A stretch of DNA of 64,000 nucleotides from QHWT01 sp963755695 (GCA_963755695.1 CAVWLB010000001.1:248001-312000); one strand, 5' to 3'; counted from the first letter of the stretch, positions 10,396 to 20,270 are shown. A program made the numbers and translations. The notes: generated from the sequence alone by a model not told the origin.

Positions 10396-10430
10396 TAGCC
10401 CTGGTCTTCTCGGAATCGCGATACCGGAAG

Positions 10431-12488
10431 TCAGCCGAGCACCACCTCCAGAAATCTCAGGATGTCGGCGTCTTCCTCGATCAGTTTGGCGACCGGCTTT
10501 CCCGCGCCGTGGCCGGCCTTCGTCTCGACGCGAATCAAATAAGGCCCGCCGGACCCGGCCGCCTGCAGGCGCGCGGCGAACTTCTTCGCCATGCCAGGTG
10601 CGACGCGGTCGTCGGTGTCGGCGGTCATCACCAGCGTCGGCGGATATCGGACGCCGGTCTGGAGATTGTGGTACGGCGAGTAGGCGTGGAGATACCGGAA
10701 CTGATCGGGGTCGTCCGCCGAACCATACTCTGGAATCCAGAACCGTCCGACGGTGAAGAGGTGGTAGCGCAGCATGTCCGCCACGGGCACGCGGCAGATC
10801 ACGGCGCCGAACAGATCCGGCCGCTGCACCATGACGGCGCCGACGAGCAGCCCACCGTTGCTTCCGCCTTCAATCGCGAGACGCGCCGGCCGGGTGTAGC
10901 GCTCCCGGATCAGGAACTCCGCCGCCGCGATGAAATCGTCGAACACGTTTTGTTTCCGCTCGAGCATTCCCGCTCGATGCCAGGTCTCGCCGTACTCGCC
11001 GCCGCCGCGAAGGTTCGCCAGCGCAAACACGCCGCCGCGATCCAGCCATTCGAGGAGCGCCGGATCGTAGACGGGCGTCCGATTGATGTTGAACCCGCCG
11101 TAACCACTCAGCAGAACCCTGCGGTCGCCGTCACGCGCGAGATCTCTGCGGTGGACGACGAACATCGACACCCGGGTGCCGTCCCGTGATGGATACCAGA
11201 TCTGGTGTGTCTCTATGTCGCTCTCTTGGCCTCCGTGTTCGGAAGCGGGGAACCCCACGAGTTGTCCGCCCGCATACCGATAGGACACCGGTGGTGACGA
11301 GAATGAGACGAAGGTGAACAGGATCTGGTCCGAGTCGGGCTCGCCGTCGACGCTCGTGATCGATCCGATCCCCGGCAATGCAATTCCGCCAGCGGGTTCG
11401 CCGGTCAACGAGAACAGCCGCAGTTCATCGCTCGCGTTGTGCAGATAGATGGCCACGAGCCGATCGCGTGTCAGGACGACGCCAGACAGGCGATCTGATG
11501 TTTCCGCGACAATCTCGAGCAGCGCGGCGGTCGAGGGCTTCACGTCAGCTTCGGCTCTCCCCAGGTCGACAGCGACGATACGGCCGAACGGCGCGTCTTT
11601 GGTCGTGCGGAAGAACAGCCGGCCGTCGACCGCCTGGATAAACGCATACACGGCGTCGAAGCCGGTAAACAGCCGACGCGGACGTTCGTCGCCCGAGACG
11701 CGGTCGATGACGTACACCTCCCCCTCGTCGCTGGCCCCGCGCTGGGCGACGATGACGACGAAACGGCCGTCGCAGCTGACTTCGACTAATGGAATGACCT
11801 CCTTCTCGCCGGGCGTTTCGAAGACGAGACGATCGTCGCGCTGCGAATCGCCCAGCCGGTGAAGGTAAATCCGGCCGTAGTAGTGCTCGTCTTCCGCAGG
11901 CACCGAACCCGGTTCAGGAAATCGCAAGTAATAGAATCCCTGTCCGTCGGGCAGCCAGGCGACGCTGGCGAATTTGACCCATTCGAGCCGATCGGGGCGG
12001 TCGATCGTCGATTCCGTGTCGCGTACGTGGATCGTCTGGCGGTCGCTTCCGCCGCTGGACAGCGCGTAGGCAACGAGCGCGCCATCACCTGACGGAAACC
12101 ACCCGGTCAACGCTGTCGTGCCATCCGCACTGAGCGCATTCGGATCGAGCAGCACGCGGGCCTTCAGATCGAGACCGTCCTGCACGAACAGGACGGCCTG
12201 GTTCTGCAATCCCGTGTTGTGCGTGAAGAAATAGCGCGCGCCGCGGCGCCTGGCGCCCTGCGTTCGAGGGTAGTTGAAATGCTTCGTCAGTCGCTCGACG
12301 AGCGCGTCACGCGAAGGACCGTCGAGCGCGCCCCGGGTGAGCACGTTTTCGGCCGCGACCCACGCCCGCGTCTCGGGACTGTCGGCATCCTCGAGCCATC
12401 GATATGGATCCGGCACCGGAATTCCGTGCAGCACGTCGACGACGTCCGATCCCCGGCTGACGGGATATGTGAACGAGCGGTCTGTCAC
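10431..12488 (-). CDS. Prolyl oligopeptidase (S9A)
   Basis: A serine peptidase cutting after proline in short peptides. The N-terminal seven-bladed propeller starts with PDPYRWLED; the alpha/beta hydrolase domain carries the nucleophile in GGSNGG, the Asp in ADTDDRV and the His in KAGHG, the complete triad. GTG at 12488 (about 685 aa) is chosen: AAGGA lies 6 nt upstream, and a -10 box lies at 12511-12516. The longer alternative start at 12533 would overlap the divergent neighbour. No signal peptide is seen, so it is probably cytosolic. It is divergent from an exported Xaa-Pro aminopeptidase, and together they would handle proline-containing peptides. Confidence 0.92.
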   Translation of the reverse strand: MTDRSFTYPVSRGSDVVDVLHGIPVPDPYRWLEDADSPETRAWVAAENVLTRGALDGPSRDALVERLTKHFNYPRTQGARRRGARYFFTHNTGLQNQAVLFVQDGLDLKARVLLDPNALSADGTTALTGWFPSGDGALVAYALSSGGSDRQTIHVRDTESTIDRPDRLEWVKFASVAWLPDGQGFYYLRFPEPGSVPAEDEHYYGRIYLHRLGDSQRDDRLVFETPGEKEVIPLVEVSCDGRFVVIVAQRGASDEGEVYVIDRVSGDERPRRLFTGFDAVYAFIQAVDGRLFFRTTKDAPFGRIVAVDLGRAEADVKPSTAALLEIVAETSDRLSGVVLTRDRLVAIYLHNASDELRLFSLTGEPAGGIALPGIGSITSVDGEPDSDQILFTFVSFSSPPVSYRYAGGQLVGFPASEHGGQESDIETHQIWYPSRDGTRVSMFVVHRRDLARDGDRRVLLSGYGGFNINRTPVYDPALLEWLDRGGVFALANLRGGGEYGETWHRAGMLERKQNVFDDFIAAAEFLIRERYTRPARLAIEGGSNGGLLVGAVMVQRPDLFGAVICRVPVADMLRYHLFTVGRFWIPEYGSADDPDQFRYLHAYSPYHNLQTGVRYPPTLVMTADTDDRVAPGMAKKFAARLQAAGSGGPYLIRVETKAGHGAGKPVAKLIEEDADILRFLEVVLG

Positions 12489-12510
12489 CAGGTCCTTGGT
12501 CTCATCACCT

Positions 12511-12518
12511 ACTATAAT
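12511..12518. promoter_or_regulatory. Shared two-way -10 element
   Basis: ACTATAAT reads TATAAT on the + strand (12513-12518, 8 nt before the ATG at 12527) and TATAGT on the - strand (12511-12516, 22 nt before the GTG at 12488). One A/T-rich core could therefore melt for both genes. Confidence 0.55.
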
Positions 12519-12526
12519 CGCCGGAT

Positions 12527-13981
12527 ATGACACGCCAGCCTGCCGCGCTGTTGACCGCGCTGGTGCTGCTCGCTGCGATCGCGGTGCCGTCGGCCCAGCC
12601 GCCGCTCTTCACCACGTCGCTCCCGAAAGAGGAGTTTGCCGCACGGCGCGCGAAGGTGCTGCAGCAGATTGGTGACGCCATGGTCGTCATCCAGGGTGCG
12701 ACCGAGACGTCGTCGTATGAAAAATTCCGCCAGAGCAATCAGTTTTATTACTTGACCGGTGTCGAGACGCCCCGCGCCATTCTCGTGATCGACGGGCGGG
12801 CGAAATCATCGACGCTCTATCTGATTCCGACCAACCCGCAGATGGAACGCTCCGAGGGACCTCTCCTCAGCCCGGGGGCGCAGGCGGAGGAACTGACCGG
12901 GATCGAGCACGTGCTGCCGCGCGACGATTTCGCAAAGCTCGTCCCGACACTGGCGAACCGCATCGTCTATACGACGTTTCGAGGTGAGACGGGTGGCGCC
13001 GGCACGCCGGATCGCGAAGCCGCGCACGCCCGGGCGCGGGAGGCGGATCCGTGGGATCAGCGGCCGTCGCGGGAAGAGTGGTTCATGTCGCGGGTCCGCG
13101 CGAAGGCGGCCGGCATCGAGTTCATGAACCTGGATCCGATTGTGGACACGATGCGGATGACGAAGAGCCCGCGCGAGATCGCGCTGCTCCGGGAATCGAG
13201 CCGGATGGCCGGCCTGGCGATGATGGAGGCCATGCGCTCGGCAGAGCCCGGAATGTACGAGTACGAGATCGAGGCGATCGGCGATTACATCTTCAAGCAG
13301 CACAACGCCCAGGGGCCGGCGTACTTCGGGCTGGTGGCGACCGGTCAGAACGCATCGTGGCCGCACTATCACGCCGCGCAGGCGCAGCTCAAAGCCGGAG
13401 ACCTCGTGCTCTTCGACTACGCCCCCGACTATCACTACTATGCGTCTGACGTGACGCGGATGTTCCCGGCGAGCGGCAAATTCACCGCCGATCAACGGGA
13501 GCTGTACGGGATCTATGTGAAGCTGTATCAGGCGCTGATGACCGCGATCCGCCCCGGCAAGGGCGCTGACATTCTGAAGGACGCCCTGGGAAGGATGGAG
13601 ACCATCATGGCGTCCTACCAATTCAGCAATCCGAAGAATCGCGCCGCCGCCGAACGCTTCGTCGACGCATACCGACAACGCCTCGCTGACACGTCGCGGC
13701 CGGCGACGCTCGGGCATATGGTCGGCATCGAAGTCCACGACGTCACGGTGCCGTTTGACGAGTACAAGCCGGGCATGGTGCTGACGATCGAGCCCGCGCT
13801 GACGATCCCGGAGGATCGCGTTTACATCCGGCTGGAAGACATGCTGGTGATCACCGAGACGGGCTACGAGAACCTGTCGGCGTTCGTGCCCGTGGAGCCG
13901 GATGCCATCGAAAAGCTGATGGCGGAGCCGGGGATCGCCCAGGCGGTCCGCAGGACGCTGTCGACCTCCACCTCACGGTAG
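12527..13981 (+). CDS. Exported Xaa-Pro aminopeptidase (M24B)
   Basis: A metallopeptidase removing an N-terminal residue preceding proline. A signal peptide (residues 1-24, TALVLLAAIAVPSAQ) is followed by the aminopeptidase P N-terminal domain (NQFYYLTGVETP). The pita-bread domain carries the dinuclear metal ligands: Asp in FDYAPDYHYYASDVTR, His in GHMVGIEVHD, and Glu in LTIEPALTIP and RLEDMLVITE. Length (484 aa) is normal. The start codon lies 8 nt from the -10 box with no ribosome-binding site, so the message is probably leaderless. The next gene starts 5 bp after its stop. Confidence 0.92.
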   Translation: MTRQPAALLTALVLLAAIAVPSAQPPLFTTSLPKEEFAARRAKVLQQIGDAMVVIQGATETSSYEKFRQSNQFYYLTGVETPRAILVIDGRAKSSTLYLIPTNPQMERSEGPLLSPGAQAEELTGIEHVLPRDDFAKLVPTLANRIVYTTFRGETGGAGTPDREAAHARAREADPWDQRPSREEWFMSRVRAKAAGIEFMNLDPIVDTMRMTKSPREIALLRESSRMAGLAMMEAMRSAEPGMYEYEIEAIGDYIFKQHNAQGPAYFGLVATGQNASWPHYHAAQAQLKAGDLVLFDYAPDYHYYASDVTRMFPASGKFTADQRELYGIYVKLYQALMTAIRPGKGADILKDALGRMETIMASYQFSNPKNRAAAERFVDAYRQRLADTSRPATLGHMVGIEVHDVTVPFDEYKPGMVLTIEPALTIPEDRVYIRLEDMLVITETGYENLSAFVPVEPDAIEKLMAEPGIAQAVRRTLSTSTSR

Positions 13982-13986
13982 CCGGT

Positions 13987-16083
13987 GTGAAACGTCATCC
14001 GCTGCCGATTTTTCTCGCGGCAGTGTTTGCCGTGAAGCTCCTCGTTCTCTGGCAGGTCCGGGATCACCCGTTGCTCCAGGCCAACGGCGGGCTCGACACG
14101 ACGATCTACACCAGCCTCGCCTCGAAAGTCGTCGGCGGCAATATCTCGCTCGCACCGGGCCTGTACTTCGTCTCTCCGCTCTACGTCTATTTTCTCGCCG
14201 CCGTACTCTCGATCGTCGATTCTCTGGCTTTTGTGCGTCTCGTCCAGATCGCGCTCGGGACGGCGGCGGTGGGGATTGTTTTTGTGGGCGCGCGAGCCTG
14301 GTTCGGCGACCGCGCGGCGTGGATCGCGTCGGTGCTGGCTGGCCTCACGGGTCTTTTTACGTTTCACGAGGTCCTGATCCTGCAGGCGGCGCTCGATCCT
14401 TTCCTCACTGCCACCGCGCTCACCACGCTGGCCCTTGGCTTGACCACCGGTCGTCGAGACTTGTGGCTGACGCTGTCGGGCCTCGCATTTGGCGTGCAGA
14501 TACTGAATCGGCCGAACGTCATCATTCCCTGCCTGGCGGCGCTTGCGTTGTTGTCGATCGCACGCCGCTGGCGATCGGCAATCGTGATGGCCGCGGGACT
14601 GGCGCTCGCCCTGTCGCCGGTTGTGATCCGCAACGTGGTGGTTGCCGGCGACTGGTCCCCGGCTTCATCGCACGGCGGCTTGAACTTCTACATCGGCAAC
14701 AACCCCGAGGCCAACGGCGCCTACCACATGGTGCCAGGCATCCGGCCAAACATCGCCGGGCAACAGGCGGACGCCCGACGCGTCGCAGAGCAGAGCGTGG
14801 GACGATCGCTCGATGATTCAGAAGTGTCGGCGTACTTCTACGGACTCGGGTGGACGTGGATTCGACTGAATCCGACGGATGCCCTCGGCCTGTTCATCCG
14901 CAAGCTGGCCTACACCTTCAACAGCGCGTACATCACGTTGAACTACAGCTATCCCTTCTATGCTTACGACGCGAGGACGCTGCTGGCGGTGCTGTTCGTC
15001 GGTCCGTGGCTGCTCATTCCGGTCGGGGTCGTCGGTCTCGCAATCGGCATGCCGGCCGGGCGCCGCTTCGAGTATCTCGTCTGGGCGTCATTCGTTCCGT
15101 TCTATGCGATGGCCGTCGCGATCTTCTTCGTCACCGAGCGCTATCGCCTGCCGATACTGGTACCGCTTTGCATGGGATCAGGGTGTGCCATCGATGCGAT
15201 CATTCGCATCCGGGCGAACGCCGCCCGATTCAAAGGGTGGCTTCCTCCGGAGGTCTTCGCACTCCTTGCCATCATCCCACTCGCCATCCTCGTCAACTGG
15301 CCGGTTCACGTCGACGACGGGCGTGCAGAAGAGCGGACACGGATGGCAGAAGCACTGGTTGCCGCCGGTAAGTACGACCAGGCTGAAGAGTGGGTGCAAC
15401 GAGCGGAGCAGAACCACCCGTCGCCGGGACTTCTGCACTTCCGCATCGGGCGCCTTTACCTCCGGAGCCGCAAGCCGCAGCCCGCGATCGATCATCTGAA
15501 GAAGTCACTTCAGATCAGTCCCAATCAACCCGAGGTCGACTACGCGTATGGGCAGGCGCTGGTCGACGCCGGACGATCGGCGGAAGCCATTCCACACTTG
15601 CAGAATGCGCTCAAGGCGGGTGTGCGGGTCGATCTCGCAGGCTACGATCTGGCGCGCGCGCTTGTCGCCACGGGCAATCGCGCCGGCGCGCTCCAGATTC
15701 TGCAGACCGTCAAGCCGGAGAATCCAAAGGACGCCGACAGCTGGGACGCGCTGGGACAGCTCGCGATGCAGCTCGAGTCGCCGTCGCTGGCCGCCGCATT
15801 TTTCAATCAGGCCATCCTCTCCGCGCCAAACACGCCCAAGCCTCTGGAGGACATCGGCCTGGCGCTCGCGATGATGGGACGCTATCCGGAAGCCATTTCG
15901 AATTTCCAGCGGGCCATTGCGCTCGATCCCACGAACGCCGGGACGCAACTGAACGTTGCCGTCGCCTATGCGGAGTCTGGACGGATTGCCGACGCGCGGG
16001 CGCATGCCGAGCAGGCGCTCCGGCTCAAGCCCGATTACGCCAAGGCGCGCCAATTCCTGTCGGCGCTCCCGCGCGCCAAATAG
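13987..16083 (+). CDS. GT-C (PMT/GT39-like) membrane glycosyltransferase with C-terminal TPR repeats
   Basis: The first 430 residues form many hydrophobic helices with an early acidic loop (GGLDTTIYTSLA) where GT-C enzymes place the catalytic Asp, and the conserved Arg-Asn-Pro context LNRPNVIIP. Such enzymes transfer sugars from polyprenyl-phosphate donors on the periplasmic side. From about residue 450 there are at least five TPR units (for example YDQAEEWVQRAEQNHPSP and YPEAISNFQRAIALDPTN). A GT-C/TPR fusion of about 700 aa suggests protein or lipid glycosylation with partner binding. It follows the aminopeptidase by 5 bp with GTG as start and no separate promoter. Confidence 0.75.
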   Translation: MKRHPLPIFLAAVFAVKLLVLWQVRDHPLLQANGGLDTTIYTSLASKVVGGNISLAPGLYFVSPLYVYFLAAVLSIVDSLAFVRLVQIALGTAAVGIVFVGARAWFGDRAAWIASVLAGLTGLFTFHEVLILQAALDPFLTATALTTLALGLTTGRRDLWLTLSGLAFGVQILNRPNVIIPCLAALALLSIARRWRSAIVMAAGLALALSPVVIRNVVVAGDWSPASSHGGLNFYIGNNPEANGAYHMVPGIRPNIAGQQADARRVAEQSVGRSLDDSEVSAYFYGLGWTWIRLNPTDALGLFIRKLAYTFNSAYITLNYSYPFYAYDARTLLAVLFVGPWLLIPVGVVGLAIGMPAGRRFEYLVWASFVPFYAMAVAIFFVTERYRLPILVPLCMGSGCAIDAIIRIRANAARFKGWLPPEVFALLAIIPLAILVNWPVHVDDGRAEERTRMAEALVAAGKYDQAEEWVQRAEQNHPSPGLLHFRIGRLYLRSRKPQPAIDHLKKSLQISPNQPEVDYAYGQALVDAGRSAEAIPHLQNALKAGVRVDLAGYDLARALVATGNRAGALQILQTVKPENPKDADSWDALGQLAMQLESPSLAAAFFNQAILSAPNTPKPLEDIGLALAMMGRYPEAISNFQRAIALDPTNAGTQLNVAVAYAESGRIADARAHAEQALRLKPDYAKARQFLSALPRAK

Positions 16084-16085
16084 AA

Positions 16086-16115
16086 AGGCCCGGCAGGTCT
16101 GAACCCGCCGGGCCT
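16086..16115. terminator. Hairpin between convergent genes
   Basis: AGGCCCGGC at 16086-16094 and GCCGGGCCT at 16107-16115 form a perfect 9-bp stem with a 12-nt loop. It begins 3 bp after the GT-C stop and lies before the convergent TonB gene end. No strong U-tract follows, so it may be a bidirectional stem-type end. Confidence 0.6.
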
Positions 16116-16184
16116 CGGATCTCGGACCTCGGACCTCCGACCTCGGACCTCCGACCTCGGACCTCGGGCCTCGGATCTCGGACT
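16115..16184. repeat. CTCGGACCTC word repeat
   Basis: About seven imperfect 8-10 bp copies of CTCGGACCTC/CTCCGACCTC run into the stop codon of the TonB receptor gene. A diverged patch of the same words occurs inside the acyl ligase gene near 25370-25400. Confidence 0.8.
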
Positions 16185-18948
16185 AGAAATCTACGACAAA
16201 CGTCAGATAAAGCCGGCGGGCCGGTGCCCAGGTGTTACCAGTCCCGAACAACGCGTTGGGGATCGTCGTCGGCTGCTTAGACGTGAAGTAGGTTGTCGCG
16301 CACGCGTAGTCGGTCCCGCAGAATGCGAACTCGGAGGCGGGCGGACGCACGCGCCCATCGTTGAACTTCGTGGTGTCCACCGAGAGCGCGGTCTGCGTGT
16401 CGAACAGGTTCAGCACGCGCGCTTCGATTCGAGCCGAGCGACTACCGAACGGCACCCGATAGGACGCCAGCAGGTCGACATTGGTCCAGGCGTCGTTGCG
16501 GTGCGCCCCGGCGGGCTCGAGATACCGGCGGAAGCCGTTGTCCCAGTCGCGCCCACGCGCCGACCACGGGGTGCCGCTCTGCGCACGAACGAACCCGCCC
16601 AGTGTCAGCTGTTCGAATGGCATGTAGGTTCCGAACACCTTCAGCACGTGCGGCCGATCCTGGGCCAGAGGACCGTCGCGGAATGGATCCTGGACGAATT
16701 CGCCGGGCCCATCCTGGATCGCCGAAGAGGTGTTGAAGACCGCGGCTGCGACGCCAGGCAGCGTCGAGTAATCGAGATCGAAGTTTCCTTCCAGCCGGCT
16801 CCAGGAGTAGCTGGCCGTCATGCTCCAGTGATTCGCCAGGCGCCGGTTCAATTCGACGGTCGCCGCCTTGTAGACGCGAGTGGCGTCGGGCAACTGGGCG
16901 GCGTGGAATGGACCGGTCGCAGGGAGCGACGCCGGGACGTCCTCGATGAAGTCGTTCGAGTTGCGGTAGTCGAAGAAGGCGTCCACCGTCCATCCAGTGA
17001 CGATCGGCGTGGAGTATCCCGCCAGCACTTCGTCCATGTAGGTCGGGTTGAGTCCAGGATCGATCGTCTTCCCGGTCGTGTTTGCGTTGGGCAGATCGGA
17101 GAGGAGTGCGCCGGTGGTCCGGTCGAACAGCGCGATGTTCGTGAAGAGCCGTGCCGGCGCCAGCGACCGCGCGCTGCTCTTCTGATCCATCGCGTAGTAG
17201 CGGCCATAGTTCACGTAGAGTTTGTCGCCGGCGCCCTTCCGCAGGTTGTAGTTCACGCCAAACCGCGGCTGCACCTCGTCGCCGAAGCCGAAGGTCAGGA
17301 ACGTATTCTCTGAGGCCAGCTTCTGGGCGAACTCGTCGCGGTTGAGAAGGATGCCGGCGTTCAGAACCAGCCGGGTGCCGATCGTGATGTCGTCCTGGAG
17401 GAACAGGCTGTACGTTCGTCCCGGTGAGATCTGCGATGGCTGCAGCGGGTAATAGACCGCCTGAATCTGGGTGCCGTTCTGGACGAACGTGATCGTCCCC
17501 CAGCCGTTCGCGTTCCGGGTGAGATTTTCCTCACCATTCTCGTAACCGAAACCGGCCTTCAACTGATGGCCGGCGCGGCCGGTCTCGAAAAACCTCGTAT
17601 ACGTTCCGCGGATCTCGTCGCGGCCATAGTTCGCGATGTTGTCCTTCAGGCTGGCCCCTCCGCGGTTCACGGCGACGGCGCCGGAGTTGTCGCTGAAGAA
17701 ACCCATTGCCGCCAGGTTGTTCACCTCGAAGGTCGGCTTGAAGGGGAACACCGTCCGCGCGGTCGTATTCGAATTCTCCTCGCTGTGCAGATACCTGACG
17801 TCGATGATGGTGCCCGACTGTGGGAACCAGTTCCAAACGACGGTCGCAACCTTGTTGTCCCCTTCGGTGTCAGTCGCGGTTTCCGGCGTATCGTTCGTGC
17901 CGACGCCGCAGAGGGTGCATTTGTTCGGCCGGTAGCGGAAGCTGCCATTCAGGAACATCTGATTGTTCGGCTGCAGCGTCATCTTGCCGAAGATTTCGCG
18001 CTGAGTTTCCTTCTGGTCGGGCACCGGTCCGACGTTGTTCTGACGATCGGTCGTGTTCTGCGTAATCGTCATCCCCGACGCATACCAAAACGCACGGTTC
18101 TGGACCATCGGACCGCCCACGCTGAAGGCTCCGACATAACGGTCGACGGTGTTCGGCTGCTTCGTCGCCGTGTTGTTGACCAGCGTCGTCTGATCGGTGA
18201 CGAACGACTGGGGGCGGAGTTCGACACGGCCGATCCCGCGCAGGTCGTTGGTGCCGGACTTGGTCACTGCGTTGGTGACAAAGCCGATCGCGCGGCCGAA
18301 CTCCGCGGTCACCGCGCCCCGTTTCACGTTGAATTCGGCGATGTCGAGCTCGTTCACTTCGGAGCTCAGGTAGCCAAAACCCGGGTTCGTGATGTCGACA
18401 CCGTCGAGAAGATACTTGTTGTCCTGCCGGCTGCCGCCGCCGTTCGGCGCGAAGCTGTTGTTCTCTGCGACGCCGGGGATGAGCTGAAAGAGGCCGGCAT
18501 AGGTGCGCTGCAGCGGCAGGTTCGCAATCTCTTCCGCCTGATAATTGAAATTCACTTCGGTGGATTTCAGATCGACCGCGGGAGTCGCGGCGCTGATCGT
18601 CACCTCTTCCTTGACCTGCACACCCAGGACGAGCTCGACCTGCGTGTCTTTGTCCACTTCGACTTCGACCGGCCGCGTGCTCTTGCCGACGTCGGATTTC
18701 TCGACTTCCACCGTGTATTTGCCCGGCAGCAGCAGCAGAATGTTGTAGACGCCGTTGCTGTCCGTCTTCACCGTGCGTCCAGCGGGCATGCGCTCGCCGA
18801 CAATCCTGACGATGGCATCCGCGACCGGATGGCCATTCTGATCGAACACGGCACCTGACACCGACCCGGTGTCTGCCGCCAGCACGCGAGCGGCGAGCCC
18901 GATCGACAGGGCGATCGCCATCACCAGCGGCCGTTTCAACACACTCAT
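16183..18948 (-). CDS. TonB-dependent receptor with carboxypeptidase-regulatory N-terminal domain
   Basis: An outer-membrane transporter of about 921 aa. The start at 18948 has GGAGG 5 nt upstream and gives a signal peptide ending ARVLAAD. It is followed by a CarboxypepD_reg-like domain (GSVSGAVFDQNGHPVADA), a plug domain (residues about 120-230, with KYLLDGVDITNPGFGY) and a long beta-barrel ending VDF, with the terminal Phe expected for BAM recognition. This matches the oligosaccharide- or peptide-type TonB receptors abundant in Acidobacteriota. The substrate is not readable from sequence. The glucokinase gene lies upstream on the same strand, so a sugar link is possible but weak. Confidence 0.88.
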   Translation of the reverse strand: MSVLKRPLVMAIALSIGLAARVLAADTGSVSGAVFDQNGHPVADAIVRIVGERMPAGRTVKTDSNGVYNILLLLPGKYTVEVEKSDVGKSTRPVEVEVDKDTQVELVLGVQVKEEVTISAATPAVDLKSTEVNFNYQAEEIANLPLQRTYAGLFQLIPGVAENNSFAPNGGGSRQDNKYLLDGVDITNPGFGYLSSEVNELDIAEFNVKRGAVTAEFGRAIGFVTNAVTKSGTNDLRGIGRVELRPQSFVTDQTTLVNNTATKQPNTVDRYVGAFSVGGPMVQNRAFWYASGMTITQNTTDRQNNVGPVPDQKETQREIFGKMTLQPNNQMFLNGSFRYRPNKCTLCGVGTNDTPETATDTEGDNKVATVVWNWFPQSGTIIDVRYLHSEENSNTTARTVFPFKPTFEVNNLAAMGFFSDNSGAVAVNRGGASLKDNIANYGRDEIRGTYTRFFETGRAGHQLKAGFGYENGEENLTRNANGWGTITFVQNGTQIQAVYYPLQPSQISPGRTYSLFLQDDITIGTRLVLNAGILLNRDEFAQKLASENTFLTFGFGDEVQPRFGVNYNLRKGAGDKLYVNYGRYYAMDQKSSARSLAPARLFTNIALFDRTTGALLSDLPNANTTGKTIDPGLNPTYMDEVLAGYSTPIVTGWTVDAFFDYRNSNDFIEDVPASLPATGPFHAAQLPDATRVYKAATVELNRRLANHWSMTASYSWSRLEGNFDLDYSTLPGVAAAVFNTSSAIQDGPGEFVQDPFRDGPLAQDRPHVLKVFGTYMPFEQLTLGGFVRAQSGTPWSARGRDWDNGFRRYLEPAGAHRNDAWTNVDLLASYRVPFGSRSARIEARVLNLFDTQTALSVDTTKFNDGRVRPPASEFAFCGTDYACATTYFTSKQPTTIPNALFGTGNTWAPARRLYLTFVVDF

Positions 18949-19027
18949 TCCAACCTCCAAGAGTCCCCGGGGATCGTGCTGGATAACCGGCCGATCGTAG
19001 CATGGGCGAGGGAGCTTCGAGGGGAGT

Positions 19028-19078
19028 CCGAGAACCTGAGAACCGGAGAACCTGAGAACCTGAGAACCTGAGAACCAG
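19028..19078. repeat. GAGAACCT word repeat
   Basis: About six copies of the 9-bp word TGAGAACCT with one variant (CGGAGAACC) sit directly after the glucokinase stop. The word differs from the repeats at 1555 and 16115 but occupies the same kind of site, a gene 3' end. Confidence 0.8.
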
Positions 19079-20102
19079 TTATGCGGAGCCGTTCGCGTGC
19101 ACTGCCGCGCCGAGCAGGCCTGCTTCGTCGTTGAGAATGACCGCGACGGGTATCGTCGCCACGAAGTCGGCAAGCGGTTCCTTGGATCGGAAGGCGTCGA
19201 GAAACGCCCCCGCTTCGATGACGGGAAGGATCTTCGGCGCGATGCCGCCGCCGATGTAGATGCCGGCAGTGGCGACCGTTCGGAGCGCGAGGTTGCCGGC
19301 TTCTGCTCCATAAGCGGTGACAAACAGGTCCAGCGCTTCGACGCACTTCGGACAGCGGCGTTCCATCGCCGACTGACTGATCGCCCTGGGCAGATCGGCG
19401 GGATCGTCGACGTGCGTGATCCCGACGCAGAGCTGCTTCGGCACTTTCGCCGCAGGAGAGATGAATTCGGCGCCGCCGAACGACTGGTGGGTGAATTGAT
19501 AGATGTTGACGAGACCCGGACCAGAGAGGATGTGCTCGACGCTGACGCGGCCGTATTCGCGGGTCAGCGCCGCCAGCATCTCAATCTCGCGCGGGGTGCG
19601 CGCAGCCCAGTCGGCATGTCCGCCCTCCGATGCACCCGCGATGAACCGGCCGTCGACGTTGAGCAGCAGCGCTTCGCCGAGCCCGGTTCCCGCCGCGATG
19701 ACCGCGCCGTTTCCGGTGGGCAGGGTTACCCCTTGCTGAAGAACCGCGAGCTCGTCCCCTTCGAGCACTGAAACCGAGGTCGCCATCGCTTCAAGAATCG
19801 TTGAGGACGTGGACGTGGCGAAGACCCGCGCCCGGACCAATCTCGGAAGCGTCGACCAGCCACGGCACGTTCGTCATCCGCGCGACCTGATCGGTCACCG
19901 CGCCGGCGACACCGAACGAAGCGGCCTCGATGCGCTTCGGATCGACATTGTTGGCCTTCAGGAACTCGCGAATCATCGGGATGAGGCTGTCGTAATCGAG
20001 CGTCGTGAACTCGCCGACCTCAATCGGCGTCGGCCGCTCGGGCGCACGATTGAACAGTCCGAGCAGCGTCTTGGTTCCGCCGATGTCTCCAGCCAGCAGC
20101 AT
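19079..20102 (-). CDS. glk: Glucokinase (one apparent 1-nt insertion)
   Basis: A cytosolic ATP-dependent glucose kinase of the Glucokinase (PF02685-type) family, about 340 aa. The N-terminal phosphate loop reads AGDIGGTKT. The sequence VLND then breaks and resumes as LEAMATSV, which together give the family motif VLNDLEA. An extra T near 19800 (GATTCTT) explains the break. Further conserved parts are GTGLGEA, EGGHADWAAR and GIYIGGGIAP. GATAAT ends 8 nt before the ATG, another near-leaderless arrangement. It feeds glucose into glycolysis. Confidence 0.88.
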
Positions 20103-20110
20103 CGGCCCCT

Positions 20111-20116
20111 ATTATC
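20111..20116 (-). promoter_or_regulatory. -10 element GATAAT before glucokinase
   Basis: GATAAT lies 8 nt before the ATG at 20102. AGGGG overlaps the gap and could serve as a weak ribosome-binding site, so leaderless initiation is less certain than for the other genes. Confidence 0.4.
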
Positions 20117-20270
20117 TGGTCAATTGGCGATTTGTGATTTGGTGATTGTCATTGGGACCGTCATTTGAGGATCGGTTCGCCACGCGGGCGCCCGCAATTA
20201 GTAATTCACCACATCACCCATTCACCAAATTCTTGACTTTCGCCGCTTGGTGTCTCATCTTTGCGCCTTA

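Noticed and set aside
17566..18858. 430-codon + strand frame opposite the TonB receptor
   Set aside because: No domain, no ribosome-binding site and a composition typical of antisense of high-GC coding DNA.
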